28,239 nucleotides of DNA, from positions 1 through 28,239 of the IMG/VR virus record IMGVR_UViG_3300034198_028989; one strand, written 5' to 3'. The notes beneath the pieces are model-generated. The model ran no database searches, was not told the DNA's origin, and saw only the letters and a list, made by a program, of their open reading frames with translations. Positions within the stretch are counted from its first letter, which is position 1; each line of letters begins with the position of its first letter. Source of the stretch: a virus. A program made the position numbers and the translations under genes. Shown here piece by piece: positions 1-6,877 of the stretch.

Positions 1-1
1 A

Positions 2-274
2 GCTCTTTGTCAGAGAAAGGGAAATGTAACTGTTTGGAGAGATGCTAATAGAGATCTTGTTTTTGAAGAAAATGTAACAGATACCGGAATGTTTGGTATT
101 AATATCCATAAAGCTGGACAAGATTCTACTTGGGTAGAGAACTGGTCAGAAGGATGTCAAGTATTTAAAAGAGTAAAGGATTTTGATGCGTTTATGGCTA
201 TTTGTAAAAAGGCTGCTCGAATCCATGGAAATAAGTTTAGTTATACACTATTAGAATCAACTGATATAAAATAA
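2..274 (+). CDS. C-terminal part of a protein with an L,D-transpeptidase-like His / Ser-x-Gly-Cys motif (5' truncated by window edge)
   Basis: The frame is open from base 2 to a TAA at 272-274, so at least 90 residues of a longer protein are present. An internal ATG at 89 would give 61 residues, but coding character continues upstream of it. The segment GINIHK followed 15 residues later by SEGCQVF resembles the catalytic signature of L,D-transpeptidase (YkuD-like) folds, in which a His precedes an S-x-G-C nucleophile motif. The tail is a helical stretch rich in Lys and Ala. If the resemblance is real, the protein would act on peptidoglycan cross-links, for example in lysis or entry, but the N-terminal half is missing and the assignment rests on one motif. 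It is convergent with the minus-strand block and shares a terminator with it. Confidence 0.6.
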   Translation, partial: ALCQRKGNVTVWRDANRDLVFEENVTDTGMFGINIHKAGQDSTWVENWSEGCQVFKRVKDFDAFMAICKKAARIHGNKFSYTLLESTDIK

Positions 275-301
275 AAAAGAGGAGTGATTAGCTCCTCTTT
301 T
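275..301. terminator. Bidirectional intrinsic terminator between convergent genes
   Basis: A perfect 10-bp stem (275-284 with 292-301) encloses a 7-base loop. It is followed by T-rich sequence on the plus strand and by a T-run on the minus strand. It lies between the truncated plus-strand gene (stop at 274) and the stop of the GroES gene at 305, so it can end both transcripts. Confidence 0.85.
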
Positions 302-304
302 GTT

Positions 305-604
305 TTATTCAAATTCCTCTAAGGAAATATCGTTAATATCATCTAATATTCCGATAATCTCATTTGCCATAATGACATAGTGTTTTTCTCCTTTATACAT
401 TAGCTCTAATCCAGCATAACGATTAAATAGAATTTGATCACCAGCTTTAACCAGCATTTCATTGTTCTTGGTCCCAGTACCAGCGCTAACTACAACACCA
501 ATGTTTGGTTTTTTTATAGCTTTTTCAGGAAGCATGATTCCTTGACTCGTACGAGTCTCTTTTTCTCTAGGTTTAACTAGGACTCTTTCGTATAGAGGCT
601 TCAT
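305..604 (-). CDS. groES: GroES-like co-chaperonin
   Basis: This 99-residue protein has the length and layout of GroES/Cpn10. It starts KPLYERVLVK, matching the conserved first beta strand (RPLxDRVxVK). A mobile loop follows at about residues 15-33 with G-I-M-L at 22-25, the hydrophobic tripeptide that docks into the GroEL apical domain. Next come the G-x-V-V-x-x-G-x-G strand and the D-Q-I-L-F-N-R-Y-A-G region. The C-terminus is extended by an acidic tail (residues 88-99). It should cap a GroEL ring during protein folding, as T4 gp31 does for the host chaperonin, but here the phage also encodes a GroEL about 9 kb away. The ATG overlaps the RNase H stop as ATGA, so translation is probably coupled. 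It is the last gene of the gp32 unit, before the 275-301 terminator. Confidence 0.93.
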   Translation of the reverse strand: MKPLYERVLVKPREKETRTSQGIMLPEKAIKKPNIGVVVSAGTGTKNNEMLVKAGDQILFNRYAGLELMYKGEKHYVIMANEIIGILDDINDISLEEFE

Positions 605-1740
605 AGTAATGATAAATTATTTTTTAAATTTGTAAATTCTCTAGAATTAAAGTTTGTCATTTGATATGACTCAAAGAATTCAATTAGAGCCTCTCTGATT
701 TCCTCTGGGAATACTTTAATTGACAGACGAGTTAACTTAATATTGAATAGTAAGTGTTCTCTAATCTCATCTAGTTTATCTTGATCTTTAATTTTATTAA
801 CGATTTGAATTTCTGAAACAATATTAGAAATTACTTCTTCGTTTAGGTCATCTAGTTGAGAAATAATGTGATCTCCAAACTTTTCATGAACTGCAGAAAT
901 TACTTTTTTAGCTTTCGTTGGAGAAACGCTTGTAATCTTTGGAATATTATCTGACTTATCGCCCAATAATATTTTACTCAATACTTCGTCTACAAAATCT
1001 ACTTTATACTCTACATAATCCTTATTGATTAGATTAGAGATAGTTTTTTCGATTGTTGCTCCAGTAATATGATCGTCACTTAATGAGAAAAAGTTATCTA
1101 TTTCTTCATTAGCAGCGGTAGGAATTAATTGAGATGGGACAAAAAGTCTCTTGGTTTTAGCCATTTGTTTAGGCGTAATTACAAGTACATTTTTATCAGT
1201 AATCCCAGTAGTTTGTTTAATATCTTGGTCTACTGTGTAGATCAAGATGTCACATTTTAAAATATCGCATAGGTATGCAATGATGTCATCACCTTCAGTA
1301 CCTTTAAATTTATATTGATTTATTCCAGACTTGGCAACTAATGGTGCCATAATAACATTTTGGAAATAATCAAAGAAAAGATATTGATGGTCGTCGTATT
1401 TACGAGTTCCTTTGTATTTAAACTCAGTAGGAGCAGAAGTAGTTTTAAAATCTGAATTCTTAAAGAAATCATTAGTATACTCTTTTCTCCAACTTGCTGA
1501 ATCGAAAACGATATGGACTTTTTCTGGACTAGACGAAATAGGGGCAAGTAAAGAGTTTAAGTAAGTAAAACAAAAATTTCTAAATGTTACTCTTACGTGC
1601 TCCTTTAATATAAACCCACCATCATTGAATAAATCACTAACATAATAAGCGTCACCAGTTCTTTTATCCTTAAAGGACAAAGACTTAGTGACACTTATCG
1701 CGACATTAATAAAAGCGTTACCGTCTATGATTAAGTCCAT
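601..1740 (-). CDS. rnh: T4 RNase H-type 5'-3' nuclease (FEN/PIN-fold family)
   Basis: The 379-residue protein carries the acidic motifs of the flap-nuclease/T4 RNase H family. These are LIIDGN (D6), FDSASWRKEY (D80, R85), G-T-E-G-D-D-I-I (E149, D151, D152), TVDQD (D171, D173) and LLGDKSDNIPKI (D261, D264), the last being the metal-site and helix-hairpin segment. In T4 this enzyme removes RNA primers and flaps from lagging-strand fragments and is helped by gp32. It is longer than T4 Rnh (305 residues), mainly through an extended helical C-terminal part. It lies two genes downstream of gp32 in the same unit, as in T4, where rnh is in the gene 32 cluster. The start at 1740 is 8 bases after the upstream stop, and the end overlaps groES. 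Confidence 0.92.
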   Translation of the reverse strand: MDLIIDGNAFINVAISVTKSLSFKDKRTGDAYYVSDLFNDGGFILKEHVRVTFRNFCFTYLNSLLAPISSSPEKVHIVFDSASWRKEYTNDFFKNSDFKTTSAPTEFKYKGTRKYDDHQYLFFDYFQNVIMAPLVAKSGINQYKFKGTEGDDIIAYLCDILKCDILIYTVDQDIKQTTGITDKNVLVITPKQMAKTKRLFVPSQLIPTAANEEIDNFFSLSDDHITGATIEKTISNLINKDYVEYKVDFVDEVLSKILLGDKSDNIPKITSVSPTKAKKVISAVHEKFGDHIISQLDDLNEEVISNIVSEIQIVNKIKDQDKLDEIREHLLFNIKLTRLSIKVFPEEIREALIEFFESYQMTNFNSREFTNLKNNLSLL

Positions 1741-1748
1741 GTTAATTT

Positions 1749-2039
1749 TTATTTTTTAGATTCAGTTTCAGCTTTTTCGCTAGTTTTACGAATTGATCTA
1801 ATTGCAGCAGAAAGAGTTTCAGACTCTAGTAAGTTAAATGCTCCTTTTGCTTGAGAATAATTAGCAGATGCAATTAGGACAAAAAGAGCTTGGCTAATAT
1901 TCATAGACGTTATAAACTCTTCATATGCATTATCATCAGCGTATGTGATTGTCCCAAACAAAATATTTGGTTGAGGTTGTTCTCCTGATTGGATTTGCTC
2001 TTTTTCAAGAGAAACTTGTGCTTCTTTATTTTCTTCCAT
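1749..2039 (-). CDS. Uncharacterised 96-residue protein in the gp32-rnh interval
   Basis: I do not recognise this protein. Its first 25 residues are charged and Gln/Glu-rich. A segment with aromatic and acidic residues follows (YADDNAYEEF). The core is a predicted helical region with Ala, Leu and Ser (residues 48-85), and the tail is Lys/Glu-rich. It has no signal peptide, membrane segment or metal motif. It sits 17 bases after gp32 and 8 bases before rnh. In T4 the corresponding interval holds genes 59, 33 and dsbA, which code for a helicase loader, a late transcription co-activator and a small DNA-binding protein. The position suggests a replication or late-transcription role, but I see no sequence resemblance to any of the three, and no clamp-binding tail like that of gp33. 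Confidence 0.8.
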   Translation of the reverse strand: MEENKEAQVSLEKEQIQSGEQPQPNILFGTITYADDNAYEEFITSMNISQALFVLIASANYSQAKGAFNLLESETLSAAIRSIRKTSEKAETESKK

Positions 2040-2056
2040 GATTAGTATGAATTATT

Positions 2057-3082
2057 TTACAAGTTTGAGAATAGTGAATCGTATTCATCATCTGAGTCAG
2101 TTGAAGTAATAGATTCAGCTACCGGTTTTTCATCATGGCTAGAAGAGTCGGTTGGTGTACTTGAAAACTCTAAATCATCATTTACACTAGCTTTTGGTGC
2201 ATTTGATTTTCCAGGTTTCATTTTAGAACGAATTAATTCATTCATTTTAGTATCCTTGCTTCTTTCAAGAATCATCTCAAGAACTTCTCTTTGTGGAACT
2301 GCTGCAACAATTGCCTCAGCTACTTTTCCAAAAGTCTCTTCTGTCCAATCTTGGTGAAAATATTCATCCATTTTTGGAGTATTCTTTGTCATGAACTCGG
2401 TTACAAGCTTAACTGATTTTTCATCATTTTTAACTTGTACTTGAGTATCACCAATTTTAAATACTAATGGAGTTACTTCGTCCATAAATTTACACTTAGA
2501 CCAATCTCTAAAATCTTTAGTTTTCTTACCAACTACACAAAGAAGATCTTTTCCTTCAAGTAAGTGATAAGGATTTACTTTTTTACTAGTTGAAAATCCA
2601 TCAAGCTCTTCAGGATTAACTAACTGGTCAATAAGCATTCCAATTTGATTTCTAAACTTAAAGATTTTGATAGTTCCTTCAAGATCAGGTCTCTGTGGAT
2701 CTTTCTTAATGTAAACCGCTGAGTGATTTGTACTCCATCTTGAGAAGTTTTTACCAATTTCTTCAGCAATTTCAGGTTCCTCTTTTTTCAAAGATCTTAG
2801 AACTGATTCCATTGTCCATAAAATTGAAGGTTTTTCAACATTCGACGGACAGTCGATGATTAAGGATTCCTTAGTTAAAGGATTCCAAAATTTAGCAGTG
2901 TACTTTGTGTACTTGCTTTTTGTTTTGTCAAACACATATGGAATAAATCGGAAAACCGACTTATACGAACCATTGTGCGCATTTGGATCCGGATCATAAA
3001 CGTTCGGATCTACTTTTTTACCGCCACCAGCTTGAGGTTTCTTTGAAAAGCTCTCTTCTGGTAAATCAAAAAAATCTGTCAT
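2057..3082 (-). CDS. 32: gp32-like single-stranded DNA-binding protein
   Basis: The 341-residue protein matches T4 gp32 (301 residues) in layout. A core strand at residues 43-50 (VFRFIPYV) resembles V-I-R-F-L-P of gp32. The segment at 124-146 (VYIKKDP..P...EG..KIFKF) matches the gp32 sequence around V-V-K-D-P..P.NEGKVFKY. The C-terminus is a Ser/Asp/Glu tail ending DDEYDSLFSNL, like the acidic tail through which gp32 recruits replication proteins. The zinc-binding His/Cys set of T4 gp32 is absent: only C78 lies in the corresponding stretch. It should coat single-stranded DNA in replication and recombination. It heads the unit gp32 - 96-aa protein - rnh - groES. The leader is A-rich without a Shine-Dalgarno site. 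Confidence 0.9.
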   Translation of the reverse strand: MTDFFDLPEESFSKKPQAGGGKKVDPNVYDPDPNAHNGSYKSVFRFIPYVFDKTKSKYTKYTAKFWNPLTKESLIIDCPSNVEKPSILWTMESVLRSLKKEEPEIAEEIGKNFSRWSTNHSAVYIKKDPQRPDLEGTIKIFKFRNQIGMLIDQLVNPEELDGFSTSKKVNPYHLLEGKDLLCVVGKKTKDFRDWSKCKFMDEVTPLVFKIGDTQVQVKNDEKSVKLVTEFMTKNTPKMDEYFHQDWTEETFGKVAEAIVAAVPQREVLEMILERSKDTKMNELIRSKMKPGKSNAPKASVNDDLEFSSTPTDSSSHDEKPVAESITSTDSDDEYDSLFSNL

Positions 3083-3147
3083 AATTTTTGTTGTTATTTT
3101 TATAATCTTGTACTAGCTATATTACTAAAAGTTTTAAGAAAACAAAA

Positions 3148-3172
3148 AAAATGCCTCAAAAAGAGGCATTTT
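3148..3172 (-). terminator. Intrinsic terminator after the histone H1-like gene
   Basis: A 10-bp stem (3148-3157 with 3163-3172) has a 5-base loop and is followed on the minus strand by a run of Ts (the plus-strand A-run at 3144-3150). It lies 27 bases past the stop at 3200 and upstream of gp32, so it separates the two units. Confidence 0.85.
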
Positions 3173-3199
3173 AATAGTTTAGCAGTAGGTGGACAATTC

Positions 3200-3469
3200 T
3201 TATTTTGCTGCGATTTCGTCAGTTAAAGTTTGGCGAAGATTCTTTGCACCTTCTTGAATTTTAGCCATTTCAGCTTTAATTGCAGGATGCTTAATTTCTT
3301 TACGAATCTCTTGCATTTTCTTTTTAAGTCTGTTTCCAGCACTTTTTACACCCTTTCCATAATACTTGTCAGCATCATCTTCTGCTGCTGAAATAAGGGA
3401 AATAATCGGATCAAAGATTGCAGCCTGTGCAGATGCAATTTCAGATTTTAGTTTTTCAAAATCGTTCAT
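3200..3469 (-). CDS. Histone H1-like DNA-binding protein
   Basis: The 89-residue protein is rich in Lys and Ala. It carries the core typical of small histone H1-like proteins of Bacteroidota (Hc1-like): D-A-D-K-Y-Y-G-K-G, then K-S-A-G-N-R-L-K-K-K-M-Q-E-I-R-K (residues 32-57). In hosts such proteins are about 60 residues. Here there is an extra helical N-terminus of about 28 residues and a C-terminal extension. It is expected to bind DNA non-specifically and compact it. It is the last gene of a unit whose three upstream genes carry capsid-targeting-like N-termini, so it may be packaged with the genome, although its own N-terminus fits that motif poorly. An ACTATAAAAAGT stretch 8-19 bases upstream could be an additional start signal. 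The gene likely came from a Bacteroidota host. Confidence 0.82.
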   Translation of the reverse strand: MNDFEKLKSEIASAQAAIFDPIISLISAAEDDADKYYGKGVKSAGNRLKKKMQEIRKEIKHPAIKAEMAKIQEGAKNLRQTLTDEIAAK

Positions 3470-3515
3470 ATTTAATACTTTTTATAGTATTTTACTAAAA
3501 AATATGAATCGGTTC

Positions 3516-4265
3516 TTAGATTGAGTTAATAATATGATCTACTTTAGCTGAAAAGGTAGCGTCTGGATAGAGCTCTAATGATCGAGTAACCCATATTCTT
3601 ATTACTTTATTATATTCCTGATCACTTATATAACCAGATCGAATAAGTGGAAGTAAATAATTATCAAATACTTGGTCTAATGGAATATTTTGAGCCTTTG
3701 AACTTGCATACATTCCTTCAGTCATTGATTCTATCTCATCTTTTAATAGAAAATATTTATAACTTTTTTTGGCATTATTTCTTTCCATTTTATCGCTCAC
3801 ATGAGAATTAAAAGGAGTTCGATTCATACCAAGTTGATCTAGGTGATTTGTTTCATGTGTAAGAATATCAATCAATCTATAATATAATTTACTATAGAGT
3901 ATAGGTTCCTCCTTTGGATTTAAGATAATATGTAGTATGATTTTAGGTATCTTTGATTTTGATCTACTCATTCTTGTATTAGCATCAATACAATATCCTA
4001 AGTGATCAAAATTTATTTTTTCCCAAGGAAGACCTTTAAAGTGACTGTCTTGATCAAGATTAGGTGAATTGTCTGATCTAACATTTAGAATCAAGTCAAA
4101 TGTAAATGGACTAGTAAACTCCATTCCAGAAAAAACCATATATTCAGTACTCTCTTGTAGATATGAAGTACGTAATTTCTCAATTAATGTTTGAGAAAGA
4201 TCTTTAATAAATTGGGATTTTTGATCCATATTTTCGTTTATAAATTCAATAAATGATTTAATCAT
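3516..4265 (-). CDS. Putative zinc metalloprotease (HExxH) with capsid-targeting-like N-terminus
   Basis: The 249-residue protein has HETNH at residues 137-141, preceded by the hydrophobic helix LIDIL. About 35 residues later comes D-E-I-E-S (E177 the likely third ligand), the arrangement of gluzincin-type metallopeptidases. The first residues, S-F-I-E-F-I-N-E, match the T4 internal-protein targeting pattern Y-Q-E-F-I-A-E, in which the prohead protease cuts after the Glu. If that is right, the protein is packaged in the head, loses about 11 residues and may be injected. It has no signal peptide or membrane helix. The ATG overlaps the upstream TAA by one base (TAATG), so translation is coupled to the 167-residue gene. 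Its substrate cannot be told from the sequence. Confidence 0.75.
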   Translation of the reverse strand: MIKSFIEFINENMDQKSQFIKDLSQTLIEKLRTSYLQESTEYMVFSGMEFTSPFTFDLILNVRSDNSPNLDQDSHFKGLPWEKINFDHLGYCIDANTRMSRSKSKIPKIILHIILNPKEEPILYSKLYYRLIDILTHETNHLDQLGMNRTPFNSHVSDKMERNNAKKSYKYFLLKDEIESMTEGMYASSKAQNIPLDQVFDNYLLPLIRSGYISDQEYNKVIRIWVTRSLELYPDATFSAKVDHIINSI

Positions 4266-4768
4266 TACTTTTTATGTTTTATGAAGGTTACATCAATGTC
4301 TTCAGTAGTAGGTGTGCCATTTGAAAAAACTACTGTAACATCAGGTAACTGTTTAGCTATAATGTTTGCCGCTGCTGCATTTTTTAGTTTTTCAATAAAT
4401 GGTAAATCATCACTTGAAATATTTACACGATCGCCTTTAACAATATCTTCTAAGCTTTTTTGACGAACTTCCATCTCTGGTTTAGTCAACTTGTTCTTAT
4501 CTGAATCTATTATGTTTTCCTGGGCCCAAGCTTTTAGTTTTTCAGCATCGATTGAATAACAAGGGTATTCGATTACAACACTACTATCTGGGTATTTACG
4601 ACGACTGTTTCCAAGATCATCGGGTCCTGTCATAAATAGAAATTTATATTCAGTTGGTTTCTTTGCTCCTGGAGCTCCAGGAGCAGCTGGTGCCCCTGGC
4701 AGAGGTGCCATTGCCATATCTTGTTCTACTAAAAAATCAGAATATTTACGAATGTGTTTATTTTTCAT
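4265..4768 (-). CDS. Putative internal head protein with Pro/Ala/Gly-rich linker and capsid-targeting-like N-terminus
   Basis: I chose the ATG at 4768 (167 residues). The frame stays open to a TTG at 4789, but the ATG leaves only an 11-base overlap with the upstream gene and has GAGG directly before it. The N-terminus K-Y-S-D-F-L-V-E (residues 8-15) fits the same aromatic-x-x-F-hydrophobic-x-E pattern as its two neighbours. A low-complexity linker of Pro, Ala and Gly follows at about 20-36. After it comes a soluble domain of about 125 residues with mixed helix and strand and a single Cys. No enzymatic motif was recognised. The linker after a presumed cleavage site looks like a flexible tether. 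It is second in the four-gene unit. Confidence 0.72.
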   Translation of the reverse strand: MKNKHIRKYSDFLVEQDMAMAPLPGAPAAPGAPGAKKPTEYKFLFMTGPDDLGNSRRKYPDSSVVIEYPCYSIDAEKLKAWAQENIIDSDKNKLTKPEMEVRQKSLEDIVKGDRVNISSDDLPFIEKLKNAAAANIIAKQLPDVTVVFSNGTPTTEDIDVTFIKHKK

Positions 4769-4991
4769 CCTCGTTCTTTGCTTTTTCAACTAGTTTACCA
4801 CCATATTGATTCCACTGGCCTAGATTTACTTTAATTGTATCTGTACCCTGTCTCCTAGGTAATTGAATTACACCATTTCCGGCTTTTTTGACTTTATATT
4901 TTGTACCCTTCCAGTTAACAATATCGTTTTTTTCTATTGAATTAAACTCATTATCTTTACTTTCATTTACAAATTGATTAAAATTAAGCAT
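4758..4991 (-). CDS. Small putative internal head protein with capsid-targeting-like N-terminus
   Basis: The 77-residue protein begins M-L-N-F-N-Q-F-V-N-E. Residues 4-10 repeat the pattern seen in the next two genes and in T4 internal proteins (aromatic-x-x-F-aliphatic-x-Glu). The remainder looks like a small beta-rich domain with alternating hydrophobic residues, Gly and Lys (about 20-65), followed by a charged tail. I do not recognise the domain. It is the first gene of the unit, 15 bases downstream of a late-promoter-like box at 5007-5016, and overlaps the next start by 11 bases. A role inside the virion is inferred only from the N-terminal motif, the promoter type and the neighbours. Confidence 0.72.
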   Translation of the reverse strand: MLNFNQFVNESKDNEFNSIEKNDIVNWKGTKYKVKKAGNGVIQLPRRQGTDTIKVNLGQWNQYGGKLVEKAKNEDEK

Positions 4992-5006
4992 GAAAATAGA
5001 TTTTTT

Positions 5007-5016
5007 ATTATTTATC
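5007..5016 (-). promoter_or_regulatory. Late-promoter-like box GATAAATAAT
   Basis: On the minus strand the 10-mer ends 15 bases before the ATG at 4991. It matches boxes at 16631 and 19679, and resembles the T4 late promoter TATAAATA recognised by gp55. The short leader fits that use. It lies just after the NrdA terminator, so the head-protein genes would need their own promoter here. Confidence 0.6.
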
Positions 5017-5025
5017 TAAACAAAA

Positions 5026-5050
5026 AAGCAGCAAAAGTTATTTGCTGCTT
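5026..5050 (-). terminator. Intrinsic terminator after nrdA
   Basis: A 10-bp stem (5026-5035 with 5041-5050) has a 5-base loop, with a T-run following on the minus strand (plus-strand A-run at 5022-5027). It lies 21 bases after the nrdA stop at 5072. Confidence 0.85.
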
Positions 5051-5071
5051 AGTTTATATCTTTATTTAATT

Positions 5072-6877
5072 CTAGCCATCACAACTTAAACAGTCAGTCA
5101 TAGCCCTAGCTGAGATATCTCCACGTAATACGGATTCAGTTCGCATGTAATAAAGTGTCTTAATTCCAGACTGATATGCTTCTAGGTGAACTTGATTAAT
5201 AAATTTAGGTTCAGCTTCAGTAGGGAAAGCAAGATTTAAAGAAACTGATTGATCAATGTATTGTTGGCGTAGTCCAGCTTGGCGAACTAACTCAAGTTGA
5301 TTTATTTCTTTAAATGTTAAGTAAACGTCTTTTAGGGGAATGTAATTAGATTGATCTACCTCTGGAAGTTTAGACCACTTGTTTAAGGTAATTGGATTTC
5401 CAACTTCCCCTAATTTTACTTTATAATTATCTAGAAAATCTAGTCCTTGAATTGAACCGCCATCTTCTAAGATCTTGTCCCAAGTCTCTTTGGTATCGTA
5501 TCCTAATTTCTCAAGAACTTTTTCCAACGAAGGATTTTTACGAATAAATGTCCCTTTAGCGGTTTGCTCAGTAAAAACATTTGCTGCCCATGGTTCAATG
5601 CCCGCAGAAACGTTACCAGAAAGTTTAGAGTTAGATACGGTTGGTGCAATTGCACGTAAGTGAGTGTTTCTCATTCCAGTACCAACACACCATAACGGTT
5701 CACTAAATTCTCTAGCCATATCTCTACTCGCACGTTCACTTTCAATTTTAAGCTGTGAGAATATTTTTCGGGTCTCAAATTGAGCTGGAAGAGAATCGAA
5801 TGGAATATTTTTATTTTGTAAATAAGTATGCCAGCCTAGTACTCCTAATCCAAGAGCTCTGCCTTTTTCTGCAGATCGAACTGAGTTTTCAAAGCCTCTC
5901 ATATATTTTGCTCTTTGAATAAACTCTTCAAGAACGCCATCTAAGAACCAAGTTGCAGTGTAGATCAAGTCAGTATCTTTCCACTCTTCATATTTTGCAA
6001 GATTTAGAGAAGATAAACAACAAACAAATGAGTGATTTTCATCAGTATGTAGAGTAATTTCAGAACAAATATTTGTCATATAGACCTTAAGACCATTCTT
6101 TTTATATGCTTCAGGATTTTGACGATTAACATTTCCTTTGTACATAATATATGGTTCGCCGGTAGTTTTACGTTTTCTTAAAACTGCTGTCCATCTACGA
6201 CGAGCCTCTTTATCACCATGCTCTAATTTTTGCATAAAGTCATCAGATACAACAACGCATTGGTGAAGGTTTAAACACTGACGATTAATATCACCTTTAG
6301 GCTCTCGAATTTCTAGCCAATCCCAAAAGTCTCCATGTTCAATATCCATATTTACAGAAGCAGCTCCTCTACGAACATTTCCCTGATTTGTTGCAAGAAC
6401 TGATGAATCGTATATTTTACAGAAAGGAACAAGTCCATCAGATGTACCATTTTGAGAAATAGTCGATCCGGCTGGTCGAATTTGATTTACTCCAACTCCA
6501 ACTCCTCCACCATGTTTAGCAAGAAGCATAAGCTCTAGGTTTTTTCCACCAATATCTGCAATAGAATCAGCAACATCAATACCAAAACAAGAAATAGGAA
6601 GACCTCGTTCAGTTCCAGTATTTGAAAATACTGGAGTAGCTAAATTTAACCAACCTTTCCACATATAATCAAAGAATTTAGACGCCATCTCTGGCTTACG
6701 AAGTCTTTTTGCAACGGCTGTTGAAACTCTCCAATAAGCGTCTTTAGGTGTTTCACCTTCAAGTAAGTATCCCCTAGACACAGTTTTAACATATACTTCA
6801 GTATTTGCCCATACTGGAAAGTGAACACCGATTTCCCAACCTAGTGATTCGCCGTGATTTATTTCATTTTCTTCCAT
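5072..6877 (-). CDS. nrdA: Ribonucleotide reductase class I large (catalytic) subunit, short form
   Basis: The 601-residue protein has the class I R1 catalytic set: C97 in ISCFG (first redox Cys), N269/C271/E273 in T-N-I-C-S-E-I-T (thiyl-radical site) and C286 in VCCLSSLNL (second redox Cys). It also has the P-T-V-S-N-S..G-N..G-I-E-P segment, YYMRTE near the end, and a C-terminal C596-x-x-C599 pair that would be re-reduced by thioredoxin or glutaredoxin. It converts ribonucleotides to deoxyribonucleotides with NrdB. E. coli NrdA is 761 residues and T4 NrdA about 754. The missing part here is N-terminal and includes the ATP-cone activity domain, so overall dATP inhibition is probably absent. 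It lies downstream of nrdB and ends the unit at a terminator. Confidence 0.95.
   Translation of the reverse strand: MEENEINHGESLGWEIGVHFPVWANTEVYVKTVSRGYLLEGETPKDAYWRVSTAVAKRLRKPEMASKFFDYMWKGWLNLATPVFSNTGTERGLPISCFGIDVADSIADIGGKNLELMLLAKHGGGVGVGVNQIRPAGSTISQNGTSDGLVPFCKIYDSSVLATNQGNVRRGAASVNMDIEHGDFWDWLEIREPKGDINRQCLNLHQCVVVSDDFMQKLEHGDKEARRRWTAVLRKRKTTGEPYIMYKGNVNRQNPEAYKKNGLKVYMTNICSEITLHTDENHSFVCCLSSLNLAKYEEWKDTDLIYTATWFLDGVLEEFIQRAKYMRGFENSVRSAEKGRALGLGVLGWHTYLQNKNIPFDSLPAQFETRKIFSQLKIESERASRDMAREFSEPLWCVGTGMRNTHLRAIAPTVSNSKLSGNVSAGIEPWAANVFTEQTAKGTFIRKNPSLEKVLEKLGYDTKETWDKILEDGGSIQGLDFLDNYKVKLGEVGNPITLNKWSKLPEVDQSNYIPLKDVYLTFKEINQLELVRQAGLRQQYIDQSVSLNLAFPTEAEPKFINQVHLEAYQSGIKTLYYMRTESVLRGDISARAMTDCLSCDG

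Noticed and set aside
1338-1547. Minus-strand frame of 69 codons inside the RNase H gene
   Set aside because: It is a shadow frame of Leu- and Ser-rich composition, fully covered by the conserved nuclease sequence.
3200-3469. Capsid-targeting motif also in the histone H1-like protein (F-E-K-L-K-S-E)
   Set aside because: Leu replaces Phe and Lys replaces the aliphatic residue, and the start resembles ordinary host H1-like N-termini. It was not counted with the other three.
4281-4463. Plus-strand open frame of 60 codons
   Set aside because: It lies antisense within the 167-residue gene, whose frame is supported by coupling at both ends.
4769-4789. TTG start giving a 174-residue version of the second head-operon gene
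   Set aside because: The ATG at 4768 has a shorter overlap with the upstream gene, a GAGG before it and places the shared motif near the N-terminus.
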